Positions 17,099 through 25,235 of a stretch of DNA of 39,280 nucleotides are shown in pieces. This DNA comes from Bacteroidota bacterium (GTDB lineage Bacteria; Bacteroidota; Bacteroidia; Bacteroidales; GCA-2711565), in the NCBI GenBank assembly GCA_018816945.1, contig JAHIVC010000054.1, forward strand, positions 1 through 39,280, written 5' to 3'. A model generated the notes under the pieces. It did not search any database. It saw only the letters and a list, made by a program, of their open reading frames with translations, and was not told the origin of the DNA. Position 1 is the first letter of the stretch, and every line of letters begins with the position of its first letter. The translations under genes and the position numbers were made by a program.

Positions 17099-18505
17099 AT
17101 GAGAAATTCATATTTTGACCTTGTAGAGCAAAGTTTTTACTTCCCACAGGAAGGCTTTGATTTGCGTGATAAATATTTGACATTTAATGGAATTTCATTA
17201 AAGTATTTGATCGATAAATACGGAACGCCATTCAATTTGATTTATTTACCAAAAATTGGCGATCAGATTAAAAAAGCACGTAACCTTTTTAACAGGGCTA
17301 TCCGTAATAACAATTACAATGGCAGATACTTCTATTGTTATTGTACTAAATGTAACCACTTTCATCATGTTCTGAACGAGGCATTAAATCATAATGTCAA
17401 TCTTGAAACTTCGTCGGCATTTGATATTGATCTAATCCTGAATCTTTTTAAGAACGGGAAAATAAGTCCTTCCCGATTGATCGTGCATAATGGATATAAA
17501 ACTGACGACTATATTCATAAAATCATGTTGCTTCAGAAAAAAGGTTTTAAAAATTCAGTAATTATCCTGGATAGTCAGTCGGAACTGACACGATTACTTA
17601 AAATCGCTGGTGATAAAAAAATCAAAATTGGACTCAGAATGTCAATCAATGAGGAGCCCCAATCTGCTTACTATACTTCACGTTTAGGAATACCCAACAC
17701 TGAGATGCTCGATTTTTTTAATGAACACATTAAAGATAATAAACGGGTAGAATTAATTATGTTTCACTTTTTTGTTGACTCAGGGATAAAGGACAGTTTA
17801 TATTATTGGGGAGAATTTCAAAAAGCACTCAAACTCTATGTTGAACTTAAAAAGCAGTCGCCATCTTTATATGCCCTGAATTTGGGTGGAGGATTTCCTA
17901 TTCGCAATCACTTGGGATTTGAGTATGATTATGAATACATGATTAATGAAATTATTAAAAATATTAAGGAAACTTGTGAAAACGATAAAGTTGAAGAACC
18001 TGATATTTTTACTGAGTTCGGGAAATATACCGTTGGCGAGAGTAGCGCTATTATTTTTAAAGTGCTTGAACAAAAGCAACAAAACGACACCGAATTGTGG
18101 TACATCATTAACAACAGTTTGATGAATACCATTCCGGATGCATGGTCATCGCACGAAAAATTTATTTTATTGCCCATCAACAAATGGGACAATGAATATA
18201 CCCGTGTAAATATTGGCGGGATCAGTTGCGACCATTCCGATTATTATAATTCTGAAGACCTGAATCAGGAAGTTTTATTGCCTACATACAAAGATGAAGA
18301 AGAAGAACCCTTGTATTTGGGATTTTTCCACACCGGGGCTTATCAGGATTCAATTAGTGGATATGGTGGGATTAAGCATTGTTTGATTCCTTCGCCTGCA
18401 CATGTGATCATTGACAGAGATGAAAAAGGTAATTTTATAGATTACGTATATCGAAACGAACAATCGGTTACTGAGATGTTTAATATTTTAGGTTATACAG
18501 AATGA
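17099..18505 (+). CDS. Arginine decarboxylase-like PLP enzyme (fold III, short form)
   Basis: The 468-residue protein has the alanine-racemase-type PLP barrel and β-domain of the ODC/DapDC/arginine decarboxylase group. The PLP lysine is K84 in YCYCTKCNHF; the phosphate loop is LNLGGGFPIRNH; EFGKYTVGES takes the place of the usual EPGR; and GISCDHSD (C377, D378) supplies the cysteine that completes the neighbouring subunit's active site. It is shorter than the ~630-residue E. coli SpeA and resembles the ~460-residue Bacteroidota proteins annotated as arginine decarboxylase. Its stop overlaps the agmatinase start by 4 nt (ATGA), which strongly supports arginine as substrate and agmatine as product. 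A related carboxylase substrate remains possible. Confidence 0.85.
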   Translation: MRNSYFDLVEQSFYFPQEGFDLRDKYLTFNGISLKYLIDKYGTPFNLIYLPKIGDQIKKARNLFNRAIRNNNYNGRYFYCYCTKCNHFHHVLNEALNHNVNLETSSAFDIDLILNLFKNGKISPSRLIVHNGYKTDDYIHKIMLLQKKGFKNSVIILDSQSELTRLLKIAGDKKIKIGLRMSINEEPQSAYYTSRLGIPNTEMLDFFNEHIKDNKRVELIMFHFFVDSGIKDSLYYWGEFQKALKLYVELKKQSPSLYALNLGGGFPIRNHLGFEYDYEYMINEIIKNIKETCENDKVEEPDIFTEFGKYTVGESSAIIFKVLEQKQQNDTELWYIINNSLMNTIPDAWSSHEKFILLPINKWDNEYTRVNIGGISCDHSDYYNSEDLNQEVLLPTYKDEEEEPLYLGFFHTGAYQDSISGYGGIKHCLIPSPAHVIIDRDEKGNFIDYVYRNEQSVTEMFNILGYTE

Positions 18506-19356
18506 GGAATTTTGGGGGCATAGAAGACAAATTTGCTTCTTTCGAAAAAGCTGCAATATTACTGCAGTCAATACCCTACGATGGTACGAGTACATGGGGG
18601 AAAGGAGCCGATGAAGCCTTCGGAGCTTTTATCGAAGCAACCGAAAATATGGAACTTTACGATATCGAAACCGATTCGGAAGTTTATAAAAAAGGAATTC
18701 ATATTATTCCTGAAATTACTGAGAAATCTTCTCCTGAAGCAGTTTTTAATACGGTACTGGAGAGTACGAAAAAATTATTATCACTTAATAAATTCCTCAC
18801 CTTTTTTGGTGGCGAGCATTCTGTTAGCATTGGTATTTTGAAAGCTTATTACGAAAAGTACCCTGATATTACCATACTACAATTGGATGCGCATGCCGAT
18901 TTGCGACCGGAATATGGTGGAACACCCTATAATCATGCTTGTGCAGTTCATGATGCATCAAAACATGCGAATTTAATTCAGGTTGGGATAAGAAGTATGG
19001 ATACCGTGGAAAAACCATTTTTAAATAGGAAAAAATGTTTTTTTGCCGAAGACATGCATCATCAAACTAATTGGATGGATGAATCGATAAAACTAATGAC
19101 GGATAAAGTTTATATCACACTCGATCTGGATGTTTTTGATCCATCCATCATGCCTGCAACCGGAACTCCGGAGCCTGGAGGATTAAATTGGAATACCACG
19201 ATAAAATATCTGAAAAAAGTGTTTGAACAAAAAAACGTACTTGGATTTGATATTGTAGAATTGGCGCCAATGGCAGGTTATAAACCTGCAAATTTTTTGG
19301 TCGCAAAGTTGTATTATAAAATGTTAAGCTATAAATTTAGCAATCATGAAAAATAG
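18502..19356 (+). CDS. speB: Agmatinase-family ureohydrolase
   Basis: Ureohydrolases with this sequence split agmatine into putrescine and urea at a binuclear manganese centre. All metal ligands are visible: GGEHS (H106), DAHAD (D129, H131, D133) and LDLDVFDP (D208, D210). The length, 284 residues, is normal. The gene starts inside the last codon of the decarboxylase gene and runs 11 nt into the next one, so the three products are very likely made together. The placement after the decarboxylase favours agmatinase over arginase, formiminoglutamase or guanidinobutyrase activity. Confidence 0.88.
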   Translation: MRNFGGIEDKFASFEKAAILLQSIPYDGTSTWGKGADEAFGAFIEATENMELYDIETDSEVYKKGIHIIPEITEKSSPEAVFNTVLESTKKLLSLNKFLTFFGGEHSVSIGILKAYYEKYPDITILQLDAHADLRPEYGGTPYNHACAVHDASKHANLIQVGIRSMDTVEKPFLNRKKCFFAEDMHHQTNWMDESIKLMTDKVYITLDLDVFDPSIMPATGTPEPGGLNWNTTIKYLKKVFEQKNVLGFDIVELAPMAGYKPANFLVAKLYYKMLSYKFSNHEK

Positions 19357-20323
19357 AGGTCCGATTAGCGAGTTCATGCTCGAACATTATAAACATTTTA
19401 ATGCTGCAAGCCTTGTCGATGCTGCTAAAGGCTACGAAAAACATTTGACCGAAGGCAAAAAAATGATGATCACCCTGGCAGGTGCAATGAGTACTGCCGA
19501 ATTAGGTAAATCGTTGGCTGAAATCATCCGACAGGATAAAGTTCAAATTATCAGTTGTACCGGTGCGAATTTAGAAGAAGATTTAATGAATATGGTTGCC
19601 CATTCGCATTATAAAAGGGTTCCAAATTACAGGGATTTAACCCCTGAACAAGAGTGGGAATTGCTTGAAGAAGGATTGAATCGGGTTACCGATACCTGCA
19701 TCCCCGAAGAAGAAGCTTTCCGTAGATTACAAGCTCACATTTTCAAAATTTGGAAAGATGCCGAGGATAAAGGAGAACGCTATTTCCCACATGAATTCAT
19801 GTACAAGATGTTGCTTTCTGGAGTACTCGAACAATATTATGAAATTGATCCGCAAAACAGTTGGATGTTAGCTGCTGCCAAAAAGAATTTACCCATCATT
19901 GTTCCCGGATGGGAAGACTCGACCATGGGCAATATTTTTGCTTCTTATTGCATCAAAGGTGAATTGAAACCTTCAACCATGAAATCAGGGATTGAATACA
20001 TGACTTTTCTGGCAGAATGGTACACCAAAAATTCAGGAACAGAAGGCATTGGATTTTTTCAAATAGGAGGAGGCATCGCAGGTGATTTCCCTATATGCGT
20101 AGTTCCGATGCTTTATCAGGATTTGGAAAGAACAGATACTCCATTCTGGAGTTATTTTTGCCAAATCAGCGATTCGACTACAAGTTACGGTTCATACTCA
20201 GGAGCGGTTCCCAACGAAAAAATTACGTGGGGCAAACTGGGTATCGATACGCCTAAATATATTATTGAATCTGATGCTACCATTGTTGCACCATTGATTT
20301 TTGCCTATTTGCTAGGGTGGTAG
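19346..20323 (+). CDS. Deoxyhypusine synthase-like protein lacking the catalytic lysine
   Basis: The 325-residue protein matches the deoxyhypusine synthase (DHS) family along its length: LAGAMSTAELGKSLAEIIRQ and IISCTGANLEEDLMN (NAD-binding region), GWEDSTMGNIFASY, GGGIAGDFPI and SGAVPNEKITWGK. Bacteria have no eIF5A with hypusine, so a bacterial homologue must act on something else; homospermidine synthesis from putrescine or spermidine is the usual suggestion. In human DHS the motif is GGGVVKHHI, with K329 forming the imine to the aminobutyl group. Here that place is GGGIAGDF (residues 241-248), so the lysine is replaced, apparently by G246. The gene overlaps speB by 11 nt. Family assignment is firm; the reaction is unknown. 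Confidence 0.85.
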   Translation: MKNRGPISEFMLEHYKHFNAASLVDAAKGYEKHLTEGKKMMITLAGAMSTAELGKSLAEIIRQDKVQIISCTGANLEEDLMNMVAHSHYKRVPNYRDLTPEQEWELLEEGLNRVTDTCIPEEEAFRRLQAHIFKIWKDAEDKGERYFPHEFMYKMLLSGVLEQYYEIDPQNSWMLAAAKKNLPIIVPGWEDSTMGNIFASYCIKGELKPSTMKSGIEYMTFLAEWYTKNSGTEGIGFFQIGGGIAGDFPICVVPMLYQDLERTDTPFWSYFCQISDSTTSYGSYSGAVPNEKITWGKLGIDTPKYIIESDATIVAPLIFAYLLGW

Positions 20324-20344
20324 TATTATTTTAATTGATTGAAA

Positions 20345-20671
20345 ATGGAATCAAAGAACAAACCCAAAGTTATCAAGGATTATGAAAAACTGAGTGAGGA
20401 AATGCAAGAACAGATCAAATTGGCATATCCTACCGGTTTTAGCGAACATTTGATAGGTTTTTACGATAAAAATGGATTAAGGGTTAGTGCATTACCTTTC
20501 GAAACAGAAGACCGGATGTACTTGGTTCGGATGACAATTGTCAAAGCAAAAAAAATTGTGGATGACGATGATGATTTCGATGATTTTGGTGTATTGAAAG
20601 ATAATGTAAAAGAAGACTACGAAGAAAAATACGCAGAAGAGGATGAACCCTCTGATGATTATGATGACTAA
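20345..20671 (+). CDS. Small acidic protein of the polyamine operon
   Basis: I take the ATG at 20345 (108 residues); an in-frame TTG lies 6 nt upstream. The gene begins 21 nt after the DHS-like gene. The first ~75 residues look like a compact αβ domain (KLSEEMQEQIKLAYPTGF, LIGFYDKNGLRVSALPF, DRMYLVRMTIVKAKK), followed by a tail made mostly of Asp and Glu (DDDDDFDDF to the end). There is no signal peptide or membrane segment. I recognise no named family. The acidic tail could bind polycations, such as the polyamines made by the operon, but this is a guess from composition. Confidence 0.65.
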   Translation: MESKNKPKVIKDYEKLSEEMQEQIKLAYPTGFSEHLIGFYDKNGLRVSALPFETEDRMYLVRMTIVKAKKIVDDDDDFDDFGVLKDNVKEDYEEKYAEEDEPSDDYDD

Positions 20672-20946
20672 TTCTTTTAACTGAAATCTTTCTTATAATT
20701 ATTGGATTAGACGATTATTAGCTTGCCTGACTCAATGTTAAATTGACATTATTTTTTTGACAAGTCTTCACTTTTTGCCTCGATTTGAGTATAAAAACTG
20801 AATATTTTAAGATAGAATTAAATTTTGGCCTATTAAGGTGTTAAGCTGCTGCCAAGTATAATCCCGATCATTTTTTTATTCTTAAGAACCGACGTTTGCC
20901 GGAACATATTCATTGAATAGGTATTAATCTGTAAACAGCTTTAATT

Positions 20947-21351
20947 ATGAAGTATGCAGATTTGAAGAAGATAACTCGTGGTTTAAGGAATAACCAAACC
21001 AAAGAGGAAATAATTCTTTGGCAATTTCTTCGAAAGCGCCAAGTTGACGTACGGAAATTCTTAAGACAACACCCAATAATTTACGAATCGAATCGAAAAG
21101 AACTATTCTTTTTTGTGGCTGATTTTTATTGTGCAGAAGAAAAACTGGTGATTGAGTTGGATGGGAAAATCCATGATTATCAAAAAGAATATGATAAATG
21201 GAGGGATGAAATCATTCAATCCAAAGGAATTCAAATGCTTCACTTTAAAAATGAGGAATTGAAAAATGTGAATGAGGTGCCTACTAAAATTGTAAGTTGC
21301 TTCAATTCTTCTGACCCACCCCAACCACTCCCTCACGTGGGAGGGGCTTAA
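20947..21351 (+). CDS. DUF559 endonuclease-domain protein (Vsr/PD-(D/E)XK-like)
   Basis: The 134-residue protein is a single DUF559 domain. Family features are the N-terminal TKEEIILWQFLRKRQ, VADFYC (D59) followed by LVIELDGKIHD (E70, D72), and the closing helix and strand KWRDEIIQSKGIQMLHFKNEEL. These acidic residues fit the metal-binding core of Vsr-type nucleases. The biological role of DUF559 is not established. The last 13 residues (SDPPQPLPHVGGA) are encoded by a C-rich repeat that has an inverted copy downstream, so the gene's 3' end is part of a repeat. It is monocistronic, with 275 bp of noncoding DNA before it. Confidence 0.85.
   Translation: MKYADLKKITRGLRNNQTKEEIILWQFLRKRQVDVRKFLRQHPIIYESNRKELFFFVADFYCAEEKLVIELDGKIHDYQKEYDKWRDEIIQSKGIQMLHFKNEELKNVNEVPTKIVSCFNSSDPPQPLPHVGGA
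21310..21346 (+). repeat. C-rich repeat, copy A, forming the 3' end of the DUF559 gene
   Basis: The first 24 bases, starting TCTGACCCACCCCAACCACT, match the reverse complement of 21427-21451 at about 21 of 25 aligned positions (one C fewer). They are followed by a small hairpin CTCCC/GGGAG around CACGTG. Confidence 0.7.
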
Positions 21352-21407
21352 AATTATTTTAACCAACTAACTTTTTTTTGTAAACCTATTTTAGGACAAG
21401 ACAAACT

Positions 21408-21451
21408 CCCCTCCCTAATTTATTTTAGGGAGGGGTTGGGGGAGGGTCTGA
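21408..21451 (-). repeat. C-rich repeat, copy B, inverted relative to copy A
   Basis: A perfect 11-bp stem CCCCTCCCTAA (21408-21418) pairs with TTAGGGAGGGG (21425-21435) over a 6-nt loop; the right arm then continues as TTGGGGGAGGGTCTGA. Its reverse complement matches copy A. The strong hairpin could also stop transcription. Confidence 0.75.
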
Positions 21452-21503
21452 AAAGTAAACCTAATTATCAAAAAAACATTTAATTTTTTCGGTATAAAAA
21501 ATG

Positions 21504-21527
21504 TACCCTGAGCGCAGTCGAAGGGTA
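21504..21527. repeat. Interspersed palindromic repeat TACCCTGAGC...AGGGTA
   Basis: TACCCT (21504-21509) and AGGGTA (21522-21527) enclose GAGCGCAGTCGA. The word CTTCGACTGCGCTCAGGG on the other strand is, from memory, a very widespread bacterial intergenic repeat. It lies 11 bp after the stop of the minus-strand aldo/keto reductase gene and is followed on that strand by a T-rich run, so it may also serve as its terminator. Confidence 0.6.
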
Positions 21528-21537
21528 AATTTTCAAA

Positions 21538-22512
21538 TTATCTATCCACTAACTTCATTCCCGAATCATTTTTCCGGTTACCCTGAACCAGTTTTGAGAT
21601 TTGATTAATGCTTTCCAATTCATCAGGTGATAATTCGATTTTTAAAGACTCAAGATTTTCTTTGACGTAAGTTCTTCGTTTAGTACCGGGGATCGGAAAA
21701 ATATCATTTCCCTGCGATCGGATCCATGCCAATGCAATCTGGCTTGTTTTGCAGTTTTTGGCTGTGGCGATTTTTTCTAATGCTTCAACGATTTTTAAAT
21801 TAGATTCAAAATTGTCACCCTGAAATAATGGAATGTCTTTTCGGTAATCTTTTTCGCCACTGATTTGTTCTACACTCTTTAGTTTACCGGTTAAAAACCC
21901 CCGTCCCAAAGGACTGTATGGAACTATTGCCACTTTTAACTCCCGACAGGCAGCCATAATTTCGGTTTCAATATCTCGAACCCAAATCGAATATTCAGAT
22001 TGAAGTGCTGTTATTGGATGAATGGCATAAGCCCTTTTCAGACTTTTAACCGAAACTTCGGAAAGTCCGAGATACCTGACTTTTCCCTCATGAACAAGAT
22101 TAGCCATTGCTCCAACAGTTTCCTCAATCGGAACATTGGGGTCGATACGATGCAAATAGTACAAATCTATATAATCTGTTCCCAGTCGCAGCAAGCTTGC
22201 ATCACAAGCTTTTTTTACATATTCCGGACGGCCATTAAGCCCTCCTTCGCTGGGAAGGAACCCGAATTTAGTTGCAATGATTACCTTATGACGAACCTTT
22301 TTCAGTGCTTTACCAACAAAAGTCTCATTGTGTCCATTGCCATATACATCGGCCGTGTCGAAAAAGTTTAGACCCATCTCAAGAGCCAATTTAATGGTAG
22401 CAATTGATTCCTCATCATTGGTTGGGCCATACCATTCCGACATTCCCATACATCCCAACCCGATTGCTGATGCCATTAAATCACTATTGCCCAGTTTCTG
22501 TTTTTTTATCAT
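21538..22512 (-). CDS. Aldo/keto reductase
   Basis: An NADPH-dependent oxidoreductase of the AKR superfamily with a TIM barrel, 324 residues. The catalytic tetrad is complete: D52 and Y57 (FFDTADVYGNGHNE), K82 (IIATKFG) and H121 (LYYLHRID). The opening GLGCMGMSEWYGP and the C-terminal cofactor loop IFPIPGTKRRTYVKENL are typical of the group close to YakC/AKR13 proteins. The physiological substrate cannot be read from sequence. The start MIKKQKLGNSDLMAS is normal. It is monocistronic: a repeat-rich region lies after it, and the ABC transporter genes upstream on the same strand are about 180 bp away. Confidence 0.92.
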   Translation of the reverse strand: MIKKQKLGNSDLMASAIGLGCMGMSEWYGPTNDEESIATIKLALEMGLNFFDTADVYGNGHNETFVGKALKKVRHKVIIATKFGFLPSEGGLNGRPEYVKKACDASLLRLGTDYIDLYYLHRIDPNVPIEETVGAMANLVHEGKVRYLGLSEVSVKSLKRAYAIHPITALQSEYSIWVRDIETEIMAACRELKVAIVPYSPLGRGFLTGKLKSVEQISGEKDYRKDIPLFQGDNFESNLKIVEALEKIATAKNCKTSQIALAWIRSQGNDIFPIPGTKRRTYVKENLESLKIELSPDELESINQISKLVQGNRKNDSGMKLVDR

Positions 22513-22650
22513 TTTAAATTCTTCTTAATTCTCTGTTGAGAAAAATACTTCTGCTCTTCGACTTGGTTAATGTGTTATATTTCGCTCTGTAAAAACCGGA
22601 TTGGTTACCTTATTTAAATATCACATTGACATATCGTTTAATTGACTCAT

Positions 22651-22698
22651 TAATTTTCAAATCATCAAATTTTCAAATTACCAAATTTTCAAATTATC
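22651..22698. repeat. Three tandem 16-bp AT-rich units
   Basis: The unit AAATTTTCAAATTACC occurs three times in a row with small changes (22651-22666, 22667-22682, 22683-22698). The last unit overlaps the stop codon of the ABC permease gene. Confidence 0.75.
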
Positions 22699-24052
22699 CT
22701 TTGTACTTTATCCACTTATACAAGTCTTTATAGCTGGGTTTTTTACCATACATCAAAATTCCGGTTCGGTAAATTCTTCCGGCCATCCAGGTGGTAAATA
22801 AAAAGCCTGCTACCAGTAAAACCATGGATAGGGCTAATTCGGTATAAGGAACACCAAATGGAATACGGATCATCATGATGATAGGAGAGGTGAGCGGAAT
22901 AATGGACAACCAAAATGCAACCGGTCCTTCCGGATCACGAATGATGAATTGGGCCATAATCATGGCAAATATGAGCGGAATGGTGATCGGCAGCATAAAC
23001 TGTTGAGTATCCGCCTCACTATCAACTGCCGAACCAACGGCAGCAAATAGGGCAGCATACAAAAGGTACCCTGTCAGAAAGAAGAAAATAAACGCGAAGA
23101 TTATGATCCCAAAATTGATGGACGAAATAGCTTCAAAAACTGCAGTTAAATCACTTTCATCACTTGATACCTCAGCTAATGCATTGCCCTGTACCATTTG
23201 AGTATTATTCATTACCATGGCACTTTGGTTGGGCATTTTATCTTTAAAAGCAATTTGAAAAACACCGACAATGCTTGCTGTCAGAACGATCCAAAGAGAT
23301 AGTTGTGTTAGTCCAACCAGACCAATTCCGACTATTTTCCCCATCATTAATTGGAAGGGTTTGACCGATGAGATAATCACTTCAATTATTCGACTTGTTT
23401 TTTCCTCAATTACGCCACGCATAACCTGAGCACCGAAAAAGAAAATGAAAAAATAGATCAGGATTCCTGTGAAAATTCCGATCACCATGGCAATTTCGGT
23501 ATAGGTTTTTTGTTCAGCTTCACCTTCTGAGAGTTTATAAGTGGTAAGGTTTATCGATGTTTTAATAGAAATTGGAATATCCATGGCGATTTCGCGATCG
23601 GCCTCATCAAGTTTTAATTTATTGATTTGAAGCAGTAATTTCTGTTCTTCAATTTCCTTGCCCATTATTCGACGGATATAGCTTTTGGTATCGAGGTTTG
23701 GTTGTTTTTCGGAATAAATGATGGCTGAAGTCGGAAGGGCAACTTCTGTTTTCGGGATGTACAGCAAGGCATAATCCCCATTGGTTTTCATATTCTCTTT
23801 AGCCGTATTCAAATCGGTATGCACATGATAAAACTGAAGATGCTCATCATTTTGAAGTTTATTGTAAAAAATTCCTGTTTCGTCCAATACCGCAATTTTT
23901 CGGTCACTGGTATCCGACATGGTCGCTAAGAATGCAGGTACAATCATCATCGCAGCCATGAGTAAAGGACCTAAAATGGTCATGACGATGAATGATTTTT
24001 TTCTAACGCGGGTCAGATATTCTCTTTGTATAATGAGTTTAATTTTATTCAT
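22694..24052 (-). CDS. ABC-2 type transporter permease (NatB-like)
   Basis: The 452-residue membrane protein belongs to the ABC-2 exporter permeases. It has a first membrane segment (FIVMTILGPLLMAAMMIVPAF, about residues 20-42), a large extracytoplasmic domain (about 45-185) and five further segments. The cytoplasmic motif GVIEEKTSRIIEVIISSVKPFQLMMGKI is the hallmark of the NatB/YhaP-type permeases. It lies 4 nt behind its ATPase gene and the two certainly form one exporter. The exported substrate is unknown; Na+ is known only for B. subtilis NatAB. The 3' end coincides with a 16-bp tandem repeat. Confidence 0.9.
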   Translation of the reverse strand: MNKIKLIIQREYLTRVRKKSFIVMTILGPLLMAAMMIVPAFLATMSDTSDRKIAVLDETGIFYNKLQNDEHLQFYHVHTDLNTAKENMKTNGDYALLYIPKTEVALPTSAIIYSEKQPNLDTKSYIRRIMGKEIEEQKLLLQINKLKLDEADREIAMDIPISIKTSINLTTYKLSEGEAEQKTYTEIAMVIGIFTGILIYFFIFFFGAQVMRGVIEEKTSRIIEVIISSVKPFQLMMGKIVGIGLVGLTQLSLWIVLTASIVGVFQIAFKDKMPNQSAMVMNNTQMVQGNALAEVSSDESDLTAVFEAISSINFGIIIFAFIFFFLTGYLLYAALFAAVGSAVDSEADTQQFMLPITIPLIFAMIMAQFIIRDPEGPVAFWLSIIPLTSPIIMMIRIPFGVPYTELALSMVLLVAGFLFTTWMAGRIYRTGILMYGKKPSYKDLYKWIKYKG

Positions 24053-24056
24053 AACC

Positions 24057-24986
24057 TTAATTTAATTTTGATGCATTTGCCTCGGCAACCCTGCTGATAA
24101 AAATATCGTTCATACTTGGGATCACTTCATTAAATGAATGGATTTTTAAGTGTGGAATAAGGATCCCCAACAATTGATTGGCATCACCATTATTCAGTTT
24201 AATGGTAGCTTGAGATCTCCCATCTTCTAAATTGGTTTGGCTCACTTCAAATTGATTGTTTGTGATTGATTTAATGGAGCCCATGTAACCACTGTATTCT
24301 AAAGTAAAAGTATTCGACTTGTAATGAGTTTTGATTTCACTCACCCTGCCTTCCAATATTTTTTCAGATTGATTAATCAGTGCAATATGGTCGCATAATT
24401 CTTCAACCGAAGCCATGTTGTGAGTTGAAAAAATAATGGTAGCACCATCTTTTTTAAGTTTTAAAATTTCCTCTTTAAGCAGGTTTACATTGATGGGGTC
24501 AAAACCACTGAATGGTTCGTCAAAAATGAGTAATTCAGGTTCATGCAAAATGGTAACAATAAACTGGACTTTTTGCTGCATCCCTTTTGAAAGTTCTTCA
24601 ACTTTGCGGTTCCACCAAGTTCCGATATCAAATTTTTCAAACCAATACTTTAGCTTTTTGATGGCATCGTTACGGCTTAACCCTTTCAATTGAGCGAGGT
24701 AGATGGCCTGTTCTCCTACCTTCATCTTTTTATATAAACCTCTTTCTTCGGGTAAGTACCCAATTTTGTAAATGTGTTTTAGTTGAAGTTTTTCTGAATT
24801 AAAGAGAAGCTCACCTTCGTCGGGTGCCGTGATCTGGTTCATGATACGGATAAGGGTGGTTTTCCCTGCTCCGTTTGGCCCCAAAAGCCCGAAAATACTT
24901 TGTTTCGGCACCTCAATACTCACCGATTTTAAGGCCGTATGGTTCGAAAACCGTTTTGTAATATTATTTGCGTTAAATAAGCTCAT
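24057..24986 (-). CDS. ABC transporter ATP-binding protein (NatA-like)
   Basis: The 309-residue ATPase energises the adjoining permease. Walker A is GPNGAGKTT (residues 36-44), the signature is LSKGMQQKVQF, Walker B LLIFDEPFSGFDP and the switch histidine is in STHNM. The last ~80 residues after the nucleotide-binding domain (from about ILEGRVSEIKTHY) match the DUF4162-type tail found on such exporters. The start MSLFNANNITKRF is normal. A TAAATTTG box on the minus strand lies about 90 bp upstream. It is the first gene of a two-gene operon. Confidence 0.93.
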   Translation of the reverse strand: MSLFNANNITKRFSNHTALKSVSIEVPKQSIFGLLGPNGAGKTTLIRIMNQITAPDEGELLFNSEKLQLKHIYKIGYLPEERGLYKKMKVGEQAIYLAQLKGLSRNDAIKKLKYWFEKFDIGTWWNRKVEELSKGMQQKVQFIVTILHEPELLIFDEPFSGFDPINVNLLKEEILKLKKDGATIIFSTHNMASVEELCDHIALINQSEKILEGRVSEIKTHYKSNTFTLEYSGYMGSIKSITNNQFEVSQTNLEDGRSQATIKLNNGDANQLLGILIPHLKIHSFNEVIPSMNDIFISRVAEANASKLN

Positions 24987-25077
24987 TTGCCTGTATGTAA
25001 ATGTTTTTGTCTAATAGAAATGAATTTATACATTCTGCCTTCGCTTTTTTCAATTTTAAGAAACCTGAATTTTGCAT

Positions 25078-25085
25078 CAAATTTA
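25078..25085 (-). promoter_or_regulatory. Candidate -7 box for the ABC exporter operon (TAAATTTG)
   Basis: On the minus strand TAAATTTG fits TAnnTTTG about 90 bp before the ATPase start. No clear TTTG -33 box is seen. Confidence 0.3.
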
Positions 25086-25235
25086 TATGCTTGGGTCGAA
25101 AGATTGCGATGGTAAAAATACTAATTTATGTTGATTTTTGGTTTACCTAAACATAAAGATGATTTAAAAGAATTATATTTAATCTATCAATTATAAAGAT
25201 TGTAATGAACCAATTGAGTTTATAAAAAATCAACC

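Noticed and set aside
20672-20946. Possible small gene or RNA between the polyamine operon and the DUF559 gene
   Set aside because: No frame of useful length, no tRNA-like fold and no TAnnTTTG box were found.
21300-21530. CRISPR-like array suggested by repeated GC-rich blocks
   Set aside because: The repeats are inverted, differ in length and lack regular spacers; no cas gene is present.
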